From an uncultured Collinsella sp. (GTDB lineage: Bacteria > Actinomycetota > Coriobacteriia > Coriobacteriales > Coriobacteriaceae): DNA of 64,000 nt. Position 1 is the first letter of the stretch, and every line of letters starts with the position of its first letter. The stretch is taken from contig UQLA01000007.1 in assembly GCA_900541745.1 (NCBI GenBank), positions 43,371-107,370 on the forward strand. Reading direction: 5' to 3'. The position numbers and the translations under genes are program-made. Under the pieces are notes generated by a model. That model was not told the origin of the DNA and ran no database searches. It worked only from the letters and a program-made list of their open reading frames with translations. Of the stretch, positions 27,458 to 37,121 are shown piece by piece.

Positions 27458-28072
27458 TTAGAGTTGATTAAACGCGCGATAGTAGTTGCCGTCGGCAATC
27501 GTGCCAAACAGCTTTAACTGCTGCCCGTCATAGGTACCGGGATAAAACAAAACGACGGGGATATCGGAAAATACCGGCTGAATAGACTCGAGAATGATGT
27601 GGGCACGCATGAACGGGTAAATCTTGCCAACGCCCGTGATAATCAGGACGTCGCGCCCGCGCTTCGGCTCGCCGTATCTCTCGATAAAGCTGTCGTGAAT
27701 GAACTCGAGGTACTTCTCGGGTCCCACTCGGCTCTGCATGCGTTGCAAAAAGTGATCGCTGCCTCGTTTTTCCTCGAGGGCGCTCATCTTTTCTAAGATG
27801 CCGCGTTTTTCGCAAATGTCGATAAATACGCTCCACAGATCAAACGAAACAATGTTAGGGGCGTCATTATTTGCCTGGCGCTCGTGTGCGCTATCATCCA
27901 CTAGCTGCTGAGTCAGAGCGCGCACCTGGTCTTCTTGCCTAGCTGGATATGGATAGATATAGAGTGGAACCTCGCCACCCAAGCCACGACAATTCAAAAA
28001 CTCGGGGTCGTGGAATTTGGAACGAATGAGCTCAAAGCTCATATCAATTGAAGGCAACTCGGTTGCTGTCAT
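27458..28072 (-). CDS. brxB: BREX protein BrxB (DUF1788)
   Basis: A 204-residue protein matching BrxB by length, position and sequence: an acidic N-terminal helix, the FLNCRGLGGEVPLYIYPYPARQED block near residue 20-45, and a C-terminal GVGKIYPFMRAHIILESIQPVF segment ahead of VVLFYPGTYDGQQLKLFG. BrxB bridges BrxC and PglZ in the BREX complex. It begins nine bases after brxA, with AGGGG as ribosome site. Confidence 0.92.
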   Translation of the reverse strand: MTATELPSIDMSFELIRSKFHDPEFLNCRGLGGEVPLYIYPYPARQEDQVRALTQQLVDDSAHERQANNDAPNIVSFDLWSVFIDICEKRGILEKMSALEEKRGSDHFLQRMQSRVGPEKYLEFIHDSFIERYGEPKRGRDVLIITGVGKIYPFMRAHIILESIQPVFSDIPVVLFYPGTYDGQQLKLFGTIADGNYYRAFNQL

Positions 28073-28081
28073 CTCGCACCC

Positions 28082-28705
28082 CTATCCCGTTATGCCAAAG
28101 GCAGGCAGAACCGCGGCATCGTCGTTGGCTCGAACGCAACGCTCGAGCTCAAAATCGAGCAATGGCGGACGAAGGGCTTCGGTTTTGCGGCTATACAATC
28201 CAGCGCCCTCTATACAGTTGACGAGGACTTGGCGCACTTTATTGCACGTAGCATCCGACCACGTTGCAACGCGATCGTCCTGCGCGCGAAGCCCTTCGAT
28301 AAACGTAACGATCTCCGATTTTCGAAGCGAGAGATCAAAAAAAATGAACTTAGGGGCAATCACGCACGTCATAAAGTCCCAGACAACTCGGTTGTCGCGC
28401 ATCATTGCATACAGGTTGACCTGCGCAAGCTGTTCGAGCGAGCCATGCGCAGCAAGATTAATCAAGCTCGCGCGCACGTCTTCGTCTTCGCTAAGAGCCA
28501 ACAACCGGCGGCAGCAAGCACGGGCGATAGACTTTTGCTCACGCTCAGTAGGATATTGGAAGAGATTTTGGACGGTAACCTTTTCAATGATCTCTTTCGT
28601 ATCAGAAAGGCTCTCGTCCGCCATGAGGCGCGCAACGACACGCGTCTCATTAACAAGCCACTGCTCGCGTGTCATAGAACCACGATAGGTGGTGGGCATG
28701 CTCAT
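28082..28705 (-). CDS. brxA: BREX protein BrxA (DUF1819)
   Basis: A 207-residue protein of the BrxA family, a small winged-helix DNA-binding protein. Recognisable parts are the LVNETRVVARLMADE segment near residue 15-30, LFQYPTEREQKSIARACCRRL, and the later RDNRVVWDFMTCVIAPKFIFFDLSL. It is the first gene of the leftward BREX operon. AGAGG precedes the ATG at 28705; a second ATG two codons later is possible. A palindromic operator lies just upstream. Confidence 0.92.
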   Translation of the reverse strand: MSMPTTYRGSMTREQWLVNETRVVARLMADESLSDTKEIIEKVTVQNLFQYPTEREQKSIARACCRRLLALSEDEDVRASLINLAAHGSLEQLAQVNLYAMMRDNRVVWDFMTCVIAPKFIFFDLSLRKSEIVTFIEGLRAQDDRVATWSDATCNKVRQVLVNCIEGAGLYSRKTEALRPPLLDFELERCVRANDDAAVLPAFGITG

Positions 28706-28723
28706 GTCGCTCAGCCTCTCGAC

Positions 28724-28747
28724 GAATCAAATAGGTACATTTGATTC
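28724..28747. promoter_or_regulatory. Palindromic operator upstream of brxA
   Basis: GAATCAAAT and ATTTGATTC form perfect 9-bp arms around a 6-bp centre, 18 bp before the brxA start. The position between promoter region and ribosome site suits a repressor of the BREX operon. Confidence 0.6.
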
Positions 28748-28776
28748 ATACGACAAAACGCTTCACATCCATTGAG

Positions 28777-28801
28777 CAACATTTTGTTGCGCAACATTTT
28801 A
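28777..28801. promoter_or_regulatory. Tandem GCAACATTTT sites upstream of brxA
   Basis: GCAACATTTTGTTGC is followed immediately by GCAACATTTT, giving two direct repeats with a 15-bp period and an overlapping inverted half-site. A second pair of repeats, AACGGTAAAAA / AACGGCAAAAA, lies at 28820-28850. OmpR-type proteins bind direct repeats, so the dual winged-helix protein of this operon is a candidate binder, which is inference. Confidence 0.5.
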
Positions 28802-29034
28802 GCTGCGAAAACTCTCTGAACGGTAAAAATATTCTGTGAACGGCAAAAAGAGGATCTGGTTTATCGCGGTTGCTGGAGCTGTTGAGACGACAGGCTTGAT
28901 GGGCGGGGTGGATACCACAAAGCGACATGTCTTACCGGATAGTCATGCTTAGTCCTTCGAGCATAAACGCGCTTGTGAATGCAGACGCGCATACGCATAA
29001 CACTCCTTTCGCGCTGAGACCCCTCGTCCTCCGC

Positions 29035-29060
29035 TATAATCAGCATAGAGTTATACGTAT
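29035..29060 (+). promoter_or_regulatory. Promoter and palindrome of the Phd/ParE-type pair
   Basis: TATAAT at 29035-29040 is a consensus -10; no good -35 was found. The palindrome ATACGTAT (29053-29060) follows it within the untranslated leader and could be the autoregulatory antitoxin operator. Confidence 0.5.
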
Positions 29061-29082
29061 GATTCCATGTAAGGAGTTTCAT

Positions 29083-29385
29083 ATGCCTGTCGTAAAGCCT
29101 ATTTCCGATCTGCAACGCAACTTTGGTTCCATAGCAGATAGCTGCCACCAAACCAAAGAGCCCGTCTACCTAACCAAAAACGGGTCGGCATCGCTTGTCG
29201 TCATGGATGCCGAGGCCTATGACGAGCAGACGCGCGCACTAACCGCCATTCAGGAGCGCGAAGAACGCATCCAGCGAGCCATCACGCGTGGCTACGACGA
29301 CTTAGTAAACGGTCGTGTGCGACCTTGGAAACAGGCCAAGGCAGATGCAGATCGCATCAGGGCAGCTCGCCATGAAATTGGATAA
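29083..29385 (+). CDS. Phd/YefM family antitoxin
   Basis: A 100-residue antitoxin. The N-terminal fold (MPVVKPISDLQRNFGSIADS, then EPVYLTKNGSASLVVMD) is typical Phd/YefM and binds the operator; the C-terminal helix-rich part would neutralise the toxin. AAGGAG six bases before the ATG fixes the start. It overlaps the toxin gene by 14 bp. It lies divergent from brxA with about 380 bp between. Confidence 0.9.
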   Translation: MPVVKPISDLQRNFGSIADSCHQTKEPVYLTKNGSASLVVMDAEAYDEQTRALTAIQEREERIQRAITRGYDDLVNGRVRPWKQAKADADRIRAARHEIG

Positions 29386-29722
29386 CGCAGACGTCGAGTT
29401 CTACTCAGAGCTCGACGAACTTGATGAGCCTTTTGATGTTGTCATGACTGACGAGGCACTCTATGCCTATGCCGAGATTCCTTCGAAGCGAGTCTACGCC
29501 AGAATCGGCAACCTCATCGACTTTCTAGCCGAGCATCCTTATTTTGGCGAAGAATACGACCCCTACTATCAGGCGGCCTTTCCGCCCATTGACTTCAGGG
29601 TCTTCTTTTGCGCGCACTACGGCGTGTACTACCACGTGGATGTTGAGCAGCGAAACATCAGCATCCTGGCAATCGAGGACCATCGAAAGAACCCTTTGAG
29701 TAGATTCAAACTACTCAAGTAG
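29372..29722 (+). CDS. RelE/ParE superfamily toxin
   Basis: A 116-residue partner of the upstream antitoxin, overlapping its end. The C-terminal half has the RelE/ParE-like strand pattern: FRVFFCAHYGVYYHVD followed by ISILAIEDHRKNPLSRF. RelE members cut mRNA at the ribosome and ParE members poison gyrase; the sequence does not decide. The reading frame is intact, unlike the YafQ-like toxin at 60800. An earlier in-frame GTG at 29315 is unlikely. Confidence 0.78.
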   Translation: MKLDNADVEFYSELDELDEPFDVVMTDEALYAYAEIPSKRVYARIGNLIDFLAEHPYFGEEYDPYYQAAFPPIDFRVFFCAHYGVYYHVDVEQRNISILAIEDHRKNPLSRFKLLK

Positions 29723-29851
29723 CCTCCCCCATGTAACCATCCTGTAAATCATAGCGGCGCACTCGAGTTTTACCGTGATGTGGTCGCGCCTGGCGCTCCA
29801 CTGTGCTAAAGTATCCCGAACGTTCAAACGACTACGAGGGGGAACTAGAAG

Positions 29852-30976
<1,125 letters not shown>

Positions 30977-31048
30977 CCCGCAACACGCGGGCCGACCAGC
31001 CACCTCAGACCACCCTGTTTAGATTAAAACCTGCTAAGGAGTTTTTCC

Positions 31049-32212
31049 ATGCGCAAGATTAAGACCATCGACGACATCACTAAAGACGGCAAAGTCGAGT
31101 TTGGCGAGGGCTACGAGTTTGTAAGCACCGCCGAGGAGGCCGACGCGATCCTGATGCGCTCGACCGACCTGCACGGCTACGAGCTGCCCGAGGGTATCCG
31201 CGCCATCGCCCGCTGTGGCGCCGGCGTCAACAACATCCCCGTCGAGGAGTACGCCAAGAAGGGCGTCGTCGTCTTTAACTCCCCCGGTGCCAACAGCAAC
31301 GCCGTCAAGGAGCTCGTCCTGGGCATGCTGGTGCTTTCGAGCCGCGGCGTAGTGCAGTCGATGAACTGGGTGCGCGACAACGCCGACGACCCCGAGATCC
31401 AGGTCGACGCCGAGAAGGCCAAGAAGGCCTTTGTGGGCCGCGAGCTCAAGGGCAAGCGCATCGGCGTCATCGGTCTGGGCAACGTAGGCTCCAAGGTAGC
31501 CAACGCCTGCGTCGATCTGGGCATGGACGTTTACGGCTACGATCCGTTCATTTCCGTCGAGCACGCGTGGGTGCTGAGCCGCGAGGTGCAGCGCGTGGGC
31601 ACGCTCGAGGATCTGTGCCGCGGCTGCGACTACCTCACCGTGCACGTGCCCAGCAAGGCAGACACCATCGGCATGATCAGCACCGAGCAGATTAACCTGC
31701 TGGCACCCGACGCCGTGCTCATCAACTACGCGCGCGAAACCATCATTGACGAGGACGCCGTCGATGCTGCCCTGCGCGAGGGCAAGCTCAGCTGGTTTAG
31801 CTGCGACTTTGCCACGCCCAAGACCGTCAAGATGCCCAACACGTTTATCACCACGCACTCGGGCGCCGGCACTGGCGAGGCCGAGGCCAACTGCGCCGAT
31901 ATGGCCATCAGCGAGCTCAAGGATTACCTGGAGAACGGCAACATCGCGCACAGCGTCAACTACCCCGCCTGCAGCATGGGCAAGGCGCGCGCCGCGAGCC
32001 GCATCGCCTGCCTGCACGCCAACGTGCCCAACATGATCGGCCAGATCACGGCCATCCTGGCCAAAGACAACGCCAACGTGCAGCGCATGACCAACGAGTC
32101 CGCTGGCGAGAACGCCTACACCATGTTCGACACCGACGAGCACCTGGACAGCAGCACCATCGAGGCGCTCAAGCAGATTCCGTCGATGTATCGCGTGCGC
32201 GTGATCAAATAG
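31049..32212 (+). CDS. serA: D-3-phosphoglycerate dehydrogenase
   Basis: A 387-residue D-2-hydroxyacid dehydrogenase that oxidises 3-phosphoglycerate with NAD. Visible parts are ARCGAGVNNIPVEEYAKKG (substrate domain), GVIGLGNVGSKVAN (NAD-binding Rossmann loop, near 136-149), and a C-terminal ACT-like domain (about 315-387; ACLHANVPNMIGQITAILA), which commonly gives serine feedback. AAGGAG precedes the start. It is encoded after serC and before a strong terminator. Confidence 0.95.
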   Translation: MRKIKTIDDITKDGKVEFGEGYEFVSTAEEADAILMRSTDLHGYELPEGIRAIARCGAGVNNIPVEEYAKKGVVVFNSPGANSNAVKELVLGMLVLSSRGVVQSMNWVRDNADDPEIQVDAEKAKKAFVGRELKGKRIGVIGLGNVGSKVANACVDLGMDVYGYDPFISVEHAWVLSREVQRVGTLEDLCRGCDYLTVHVPSKADTIGMISTEQINLLAPDAVLINYARETIIDEDAVDAALREGKLSWFSCDFATPKTVKMPNTFITTHSGAGTGEAEANCADMAISELKDYLENGNIAHSVNYPACSMGKARAASRIACLHANVPNMIGQITAILAKDNANVQRMTNESAGENAYTMFDTDEHLDSSTIEALKQIPSMYRVRVIK

Positions 32213-32251
32213 CGCCGGCACCAAGCCTGCCAGGCAGGCCATGAAGCCCAT

Positions 32252-32289
32252 TCGGCCCCCGTTTTCACGAAACGGGGGCCGATTTCGTT
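32252..32289 (+). terminator. Rho-independent terminator after serA
   Basis: TCGGCCCCCGTTTC and GAAACGGGGGCCGA form a strong stem with a four-base loop, followed by TTTCGTT. Confidence 0.85.
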
Positions 32290-32318
32290 GCTCCGGCTGG
32301 TTTTGTAAATGCTACCAA

Positions 32319-32469
32319 GAACAAGTTTTTTCGGATAATCGACAGTCATGCCCGAATCACTGAGCGCACCTGCTCTGATAAACAGCTTTATCAGGCGCTT
32401 TAGTAAGTAATAATCGATCTCTATATGCCAAATTAAAGTTGACTGTCCATTTTCCGAAATAACTTGTTC
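32319..32469. repeat. Family F element with 30-bp inverted ends
   Basis: Arms 32319-32348 and 32440-32469 match as inverted repeats in 27 of 30 positions (GAACAAGTTTTTTCGG...). The 91-bp centre is AT-rich with no open frame. It lies between the serA terminator and the convergent hypothetical gene. Only one copy is in this window. Confidence 0.75.
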
Positions 32470-32561
32470 CGGATAGCATTTTTAACGCCCTTCCAAGGCG
32501 AAACTGAAGCCTTTTTCGCGCCCAAAACTCTAGCTCGCGCGACCGTTTTCCACCCGCACGA

Positions 32562-33611
32562 CTACATTCCCGCCCAATCGATAAAAATCTCCTCGCGAAG
32601 CCGACGTTCAAGCTCCTGCTGCCGCGGCGTCTTGTCTTTCAACGGCGCATCGAGATAGGACATGATGAGTTCCATCACCACGCGGAAGGCATCGGAGTCG
32701 GCCAGCTGGCTATAGGTCATCAGAACGACAGGATATCCCATCGCTTGCAAGGCCGTCGTTCGATCGGAGTCCGCGATCTTGGACTCTATGGATCCGTGAA
32801 TGGCTTTACCTTGGCATTCAACCAGGCATTCCCGGCTGCCGTCCTTATTTGCCAGCAGGATATCGGCATAGCGCCTATCGAGCCCCGAAATCAGGCGGGC
32901 GCTGCGCGTCATACGAATCTCAACGTTATTGGTAAGGCGCAGCCCTTCGCCGCCGCGCAACCTCGTAAGGCCAAACAGCATCGAAGCCTGGACCTCGAGC
33001 GGCGATGCTGCCACCCCCGTAATGCATTTCGCGGCGCGTATGAACGATTTAGCACCGCGGAGTCCCTGGATCTTATTGGCGAACTCCGTAAGTTCAGAGA
33101 GCTCGATCAAGGGAGGTCGTTTCCACAAGTCTGTTGGATTCCCCGAGACATCCTTTACGTTTTCCCAGCCCAGCCGCGCGTCGCCCCACCGATCCCCGCA
33201 TGCCTGCTTAAGCGCCGACTTTACCCGAGGCGCAATCTTGCACACGGCAAAGGTGCCGCACATCTCATACATGCACATGATTAAACGCTCGTTTGAAACC
33301 GAGGAAGCCAGGGTCAGCAGGGTAAAGAGCGGGGACGCGACATCGAGGCCAAACTCTGTCTGCTGCACGGAGCCAAACGGCCTCTCCCCGTTCCAAACAT
33401 GCCTGACAATACGATCGCCCTTACGTCCGCAGCTGCCCTGCGCCAAAACGTGTAACGGGGTGCCCAGGAAATGCGTGACGAGTGGATGCTCGCAAAGGCG
33501 CTCCCTGCGCGGATCGTCCGCAGAATCGGGCAGGTCCGGCATTATCGCCAAGACCTGTGGAGGTATCCGGTGATACCGAAAGGCAGATATGTCGCACAGC
33601 ATGTCGTCCAT
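32562..33611 (-). CDS. Hypothetical protein with nuclease-like C-terminal domain (family with 41844)
   Basis: About 349 residues. The C-terminal part (RRYADILLANKDG...ECLVECQGK, then DSDRTTALQAMGYPVVLMTYSQL) has the spacing of a PD-(D/E)XK or Vsr-like nuclease, with D and E-x-x-x-K candidates. The same layout appears in the gene at 41844, where D and E lie in DIEYNGFYHD. The N-terminal part (DISAFRYHRIPPQVL) is unassigned. Function is unknown; such genes often recognise or cut DNA. The start is uncertain: ATG at 33611 or 33602, with no strong ribosome site, or an upstream GTG at 33665. Confidence 0.6.
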   Translation of the reverse strand: MDDMLCDISAFRYHRIPPQVLAIMPDLPDSADDPRRERLCEHPLVTHFLGTPLHVLAQGSCGRKGDRIVRHVWNGERPFGSVQQTEFGLDVASPLFTLLTLASSVSNERLIMCMYEMCGTFAVCKIAPRVKSALKQACGDRWGDARLGWENVKDVSGNPTDLWKRPPLIELSELTEFANKIQGLRGAKSFIRAAKCITGVAASPLEVQASMLFGLTRLRGGEGLRLTNNVEIRMTRSARLISGLDRRYADILLANKDGSRECLVECQGKAIHGSIESKIADSDRTTALQAMGYPVVLMTYSQLADSDAFRVVMELIMSYLDAPLKDKTPRQQELERRLREEIFIDWAGM

Positions 33612-33765
33612 AACGGCAACGTACCCACTGCGCCGTTTGTGAACCTGCTCGGACGGCAAACGCACCGGCTCGGGCTGCGAACGGCAAATGCTGCTGCGCG
33701 CACGTCACGGATCTCTCGGGAGGCTTACAATCGGTTTGGAAAGCAGACTGATTGTGAGGTTGCAT

Positions 33766-34986
33766 ATGGTTGATGAGGACTTTGCCTGGCGGCTTGCGCA
33801 GGAGCTTGTGCGGATCGACAGTTCCGACCCAGGTGCGTATGAGGGCGAGATTGAACGCTATATCAAAGCGCTGGTTGAGGAACGGCTGGCACGGTTGAAC
33901 CACCCGACACTCGATGCCGTGCAGATTGAGGAGATCGAGGTGCTCCCCGGACGCCGCAACCTTATGGTCACCGTGCCCGGTTTGAGCGACGAGCCACGGC
34001 TCGTCTACATCTGTCACATGGATACCGTCACCTTGGGCGACGGCTGGGACGCAGGCATTCCGCCGCTCGGAGCAATCGTGCATGACGATAAACTCTATGG
34101 CCGCGGTGCTTGCGATATGAAGGGTGGCCTAGCCTGCGCCATTGCCGCACTGGTCCATACGCTCGAGCGCGTAGCGGCGGATGGCGCGCTGCCCCGCCGC
34201 GGCTTTTCGCTCATCTGCTCGGTCGACGAGGAGGACTTTATGCGCGGCTCCGAGGCCGCGATTGCCGCCGGCTGGGTCGGCTCGCGCGAATGGGTGCTGG
34301 ACACCGAGCCCACCGACGGACAGATTCAGGTGGCGCACAAGGGGCGCACGTGGTTCGAGATTGAGATGACAGGCGTGACGGCACACGCGAGCCAGCCTTG
34401 GAAGGGCGCCGACGCCGTCGCCGCCATGGCCGAGGTCACCTGCGCGTTGCGCCGCGCGTTCATGGCGTTGCCCGTACACGATGAGTTGGGGCCATCGACC
34501 ATCACATTTGGTCAGATTGAGGGCGGCTATCGCCCCTATGTCGTGCCCGACCACGCCAAGGTCTGGGTCGACATGCGCCTAACGCCGCCGACCGATACGG
34601 CCGCCGCGACGCGCATGGTAGAGCAGGCCATCGCCGGCGCTGAGACCGCGGTTCCCGGCTGCCATGGAAGCTATACCGTGACGGGCGATCGCCCCGCCAT
34701 CGATCGCGATCCAAGCTCTCCCCTTCTAGCCGCGCTCAAGCGTGCCGCTGATAACGTGACGGGCGCGGACACGACCGTCGGCTTCTTTACCGGCTACACC
34801 GACACTGCCGTCATTGCCGGCAAGACAGGTAACCGCAACTGCATGAGTTACGGCCCCGGATCGTTGGCGCTCGCGCACAAGCCCAACGAGTATGCGCCCC
34901 ATGCCGATATCGTTCGCTGTCAGAACGTACTCATCGCGCTTGCCGACAACACGCTCTGGGACGCAAACGGCCAAGTTGGGGCATAA
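33766..34986 (+). CDS. M20 family metallopeptidase (ArgE/DapE/CPG2-type)
   Basis: A 406-residue zinc amidohydrolase. Metal-binding landmarks are VYICHMDTVT (near 80) and LYGRGACDMKGG (near 113), then the catalytic ICSVDEEDFMRGS block (near 153) and a lid domain. Substrates of this group are N-acyl amino acids or small peptides; the exact one is not evident. The start at 33766 follows TGAGG; the frame is open further upstream but has no ribosome site there. It is followed 39 bp later by a DUF1015-like gene. Confidence 0.88.
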   Translation: MVDEDFAWRLAQELVRIDSSDPGAYEGEIERYIKALVEERLARLNHPTLDAVQIEEIEVLPGRRNLMVTVPGLSDEPRLVYICHMDTVTLGDGWDAGIPPLGAIVHDDKLYGRGACDMKGGLACAIAALVHTLERVAADGALPRRGFSLICSVDEEDFMRGSEAAIAAGWVGSREWVLDTEPTDGQIQVAHKGRTWFEIEMTGVTAHASQPWKGADAVAAMAEVTCALRRAFMALPVHDELGPSTITFGQIEGGYRPYVVPDHAKVWVDMRLTPPTDTAAATRMVEQAIAGAETAVPGCHGSYTVTGDRPAIDRDPSSPLLAALKRAADNVTGADTTVGFFTGYTDTAVIAGKTGNRNCMSYGPGSLALAHKPNEYAPHADIVRCQNVLIALADNTLWDANGQVGA

Positions 34987-35025
34987 TAAGCCGCGAACAA
35001 ACCGACTCGTGCGTTAGGACCGTCC

Positions 35026-35715
35026 ATGAAAGCACTTCCGTTTCCCTGCATCCGCCCGGCTCAGGACCGCGTGCTCGAAGCACTGCCTGCGATGGGCGGT
35101 ATCTTGAGCGGCAACGACGCCCTGCGCGGCGCCATCGCCGACGGCCTGATGCTCAAGGATCCAGGCGCGGCGTATTACGTGTACGAATGCTCGGGCGAGC
35201 CGGGTCGCGTGACGGGCGTTGTGGCGATTTGCCCGGTCGGCGTGCTGACGGGCAGCGACGAGGCTGCCACCGAGAACGTCGACGCACTCGCCACTGCGCA
35301 CGCGATCGCCGAACTCAAAGTTCAGCCTCGTCCCGTGTCGCTCGCCTACGAGGCCTCGCCCGTCATGGATATCATCCTCGGCGCCGCCAAAGAGGGCGCT
35401 TCGCTCTATGCCGTCACCGACCCCGCTGGCATTACGCACCGCGTGTGGGAGGTCAAGCGCGAGGACGCCGTTGCCGCCATCCGAGCCATGCTCGATCAGG
35501 CACCGGAGCCGACGCCGGCAGACGACCCCGCCTACGCCACCGCTCTGACCGGGGCGTCGCAGCTGCTGGCCGATGAGGCCCGCGCCGCCGGAACGTACAC
35601 CGGCAAAGAGCCGTTCAACTTTACCGTTGCCGCGCTGTTCCCCGCCGCGCAGGTCGCCGGCGCCGCGCCGCAGGTTCCGACGGGTTTGCTCACCCACCAG
35701 ATCGCGCGGTTCTAA
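35026..35715 (+). CDS. DUF1015-like protein, shorter than usual
   Basis: A 229-residue protein that resembles the N-terminal half of DUF1015 proteins: an FxxIRPAQ-type start (PFPCIRPAQDRV), a DPGAAYYVYE strand followed by TGVVAICPV, and VSLAYEASP. DUF1015 proteins are usually near 400 residues, so about half is missing and the later parts are Ala/Pro-rich. Function of the family is unknown. It may be a lineage-specific short form. A strong terminator follows. Confidence 0.5.
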   Translation: MKALPFPCIRPAQDRVLEALPAMGGILSGNDALRGAIADGLMLKDPGAAYYVYECSGEPGRVTGVVAICPVGVLTGSDEAATENVDALATAHAIAELKVQPRPVSLAYEASPVMDIILGAAKEGASLYAVTDPAGITHRVWEVKREDAVAAIRAMLDQAPEPTPADDPAYATALTGASQLLADEARAAGTYTGKEPFNFTVAALFPAAQVAGAAPQVPTGLLTHQIARF

Positions 35716-35757
35716 CAGGGCCTAAACGCCCAGCACAAAGACTCGGCAGCTCAACAA

Positions 35758-35802
35758 ACAAGGGGCGGGGATACATGCGTATGCATTCCCGCCCCTTTCG
35801 CA
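35758..35802 (+). terminator. Rho-independent terminator
   Basis: AAGGGGCGGG and CCCGCCCCTT form a stem around ATACATGCGTATGCATT, followed by TTCGCATC. It separates the rightward DUF1015-like gene from the convergent phosphatase and may serve both. Confidence 0.75.
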
Positions 35803-35842
35803 TCAAACAATTACGCCGGCGACCCGCACCGCCACGCCCGCG

Positions 35843-36478
35843 CTACCCGCGCTGCGGGCCTGCTGCCGCCACGAGCGGCTCAAGCCCCAGCTCGCGCGCG
35901 TAGTCTTCCTGCGTAAAGATCTCAACCAGTTCAAACGTATCCGTCGCATCATCAAACGCAAAGTGCAACACCGAGCAATTGCCCGGCACGCGGTCGCGCT
36001 CGTCTGCCGCCGCGCCCTTCACGTGGTCCATGAACTCCTTGATAGCCGAGCCGTGGCTTACCGCGAGCACGCACGTATGGTCCGGACGCTGCATAAGCTC
36101 GGTCAACGTCGCCACCATGCGCTCGCGCACCTGCATCTGGCCCTCGCCGCCAAACTGGCAATAGAAGTCGCGCCACGGGCGCTCGGGCATGAGCATCACG
36201 CGCTCGGCCTCAAAGTCGCCAAAGAACCACTCGCGCAGGCCGTCCAGGCGCTCGTACGCCAAGCCCGGCCACAAGTTGGCGATAGTCTGCTCGGTGCGAT
36301 GAAGCGTGGAGGCGTAGGCGTGGTCGGGCTCAATGCCGCGCGCACGCAAGAACATGCCGGCACGCGCGGCCTGGTCGCATCCCAGCTGCGTAAGCGGCGA
36401 GTCACTCCAGCCCTGAATAATGCGCTTGAGGTTAAATATTGTCTGTCCATGGCGAACCAGATACAGGTCTTCATTCAT
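35843..36478 (-). CDS. Histidine phosphatase family protein
   Basis: A 211-residue phosphoglycerate-mutase-like phosphatase. The phospho-acceptor motif LVRHGQT is at residues 7-13, the second histidine lies in VLAVSHGSAIKEF (about 143), and the acid is in LREWFFGDFE (about 82). It is a paralog of the gene just upstream (36497), which has nearly the same LYLVRHGQT, LREW and VLAVSHGSA blocks. Substrate unknown; not a clear glycolytic mutase. Confidence 0.9.
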   Translation of the reverse strand: MNEDLYLVRHGQTIFNLKRIIQGWSDSPLTQLGCDQAARAGMFLRARGIEPDHAYASTLHRTEQTIANLWPGLAYERLDGLREWFFGDFEAERVMLMPERPWRDFYCQFGGEGQMQVRERMVATLTELMQRPDHTCVLAVSHGSAIKEFMDHVKGAAADERDRVPGNCSVLHFAFDDATDTFELVEIFTQEDYARELGLEPLVAAAGPQRG

Positions 36479-36496
36479 AGGGGGTCCTTTTGTTTG

Positions 36497-37039
36497 TTAC
36501 CAATCCAAGAGCGAAAACGCCCCGTCGCAATAGCCAAAATGAAGCACGGCACCGTTGTCGGGTTGCTCTCCCCCGCCAGTCACGCATCTAAGAAACTCCT
36601 GGCAGGCTGAGCCGTGGGAGACGGCCAGCACGCAGTCGTGCCGGGGCTGGGCCATGATGCGGGACAGCGCCGCGACCATACGTGCGCGAAGCTCACTTTC
36701 CGACTCGCCACCAAAGGCAACCGGATAATCGCCCCAGGGTTGCGCCGGCATCTCGCGGTTTGATGTGCCCTCCAACGAACCCAAATGCCACTCGCGCAGT
36801 TCATCAACCAGCTCTATGGAACAGCCCTCGCCAACGATAAGCTCGGCCGTACACCGCGCCCGCCCCAGCGGAGACGAATACACATGGTCAAAGGTCACGC
36901 CGCGGTCCTCGAACGCCGCACGCGTCGCCAGCGCTTGCTCGCGCCCGCGCGCCGTAAGCGGCGAATCGTGCCAGCCCTGCAAAATGTTCTTCACATTGAG
37001 CTCGGTCTGCCCATGCCGCACCAAATACAGATCGGCCAC
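36497..37039 (-). CDS. Histidine phosphatase family protein, tandem paralog
   Basis: About 180 residues with LYLVRHGQTELN at the N-terminus, LREWHLGSLEG in the middle and VLAVSHGSACQEF near the end. The start is taken as a GTG at 37039, five bases after GGGGAGG; an extension to 37093 would read through the family A repeat and is rejected. It lies 18 bp upstream of its paralog and is probably co-transcribed with it. Confidence 0.88.
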   Translation of the reverse strand: MADLYLVRHGQTELNVKNILQGWHDSPLTARGREQALATRAAFEDRGVTFDHVYSSPLGRARCTAELIVGEGCSIELVDELREWHLGSLEGTSNREMPAQPWGDYPVAFGGESESELRARMVAALSRIMAQPRHDCVLAVSHGSACQEFLRCVTGGGEQPDNGAVLHFGYCDGAFSLLDW

Positions 37040-37054
37040 ACGCCCTCCCCTCGC

Positions 37055-37090
37055 ACCACCACAAAGGGGACAGGCACCTTTGTGGTGGTT
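37055..37090. repeat. Family A hairpin repeat, copy 5
   Basis: CCACCACAAAGG / CCTTTGTGGTGG stem around GGACAGGCA, sitting 31 bp after the nitroreductase stop (leftward) and just before the histidine phosphatase start. Confidence 0.88.
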
Positions 37091-37121
37091 CACCGCCGGA
37101 TCACACCGCGGCGACGCTCAG

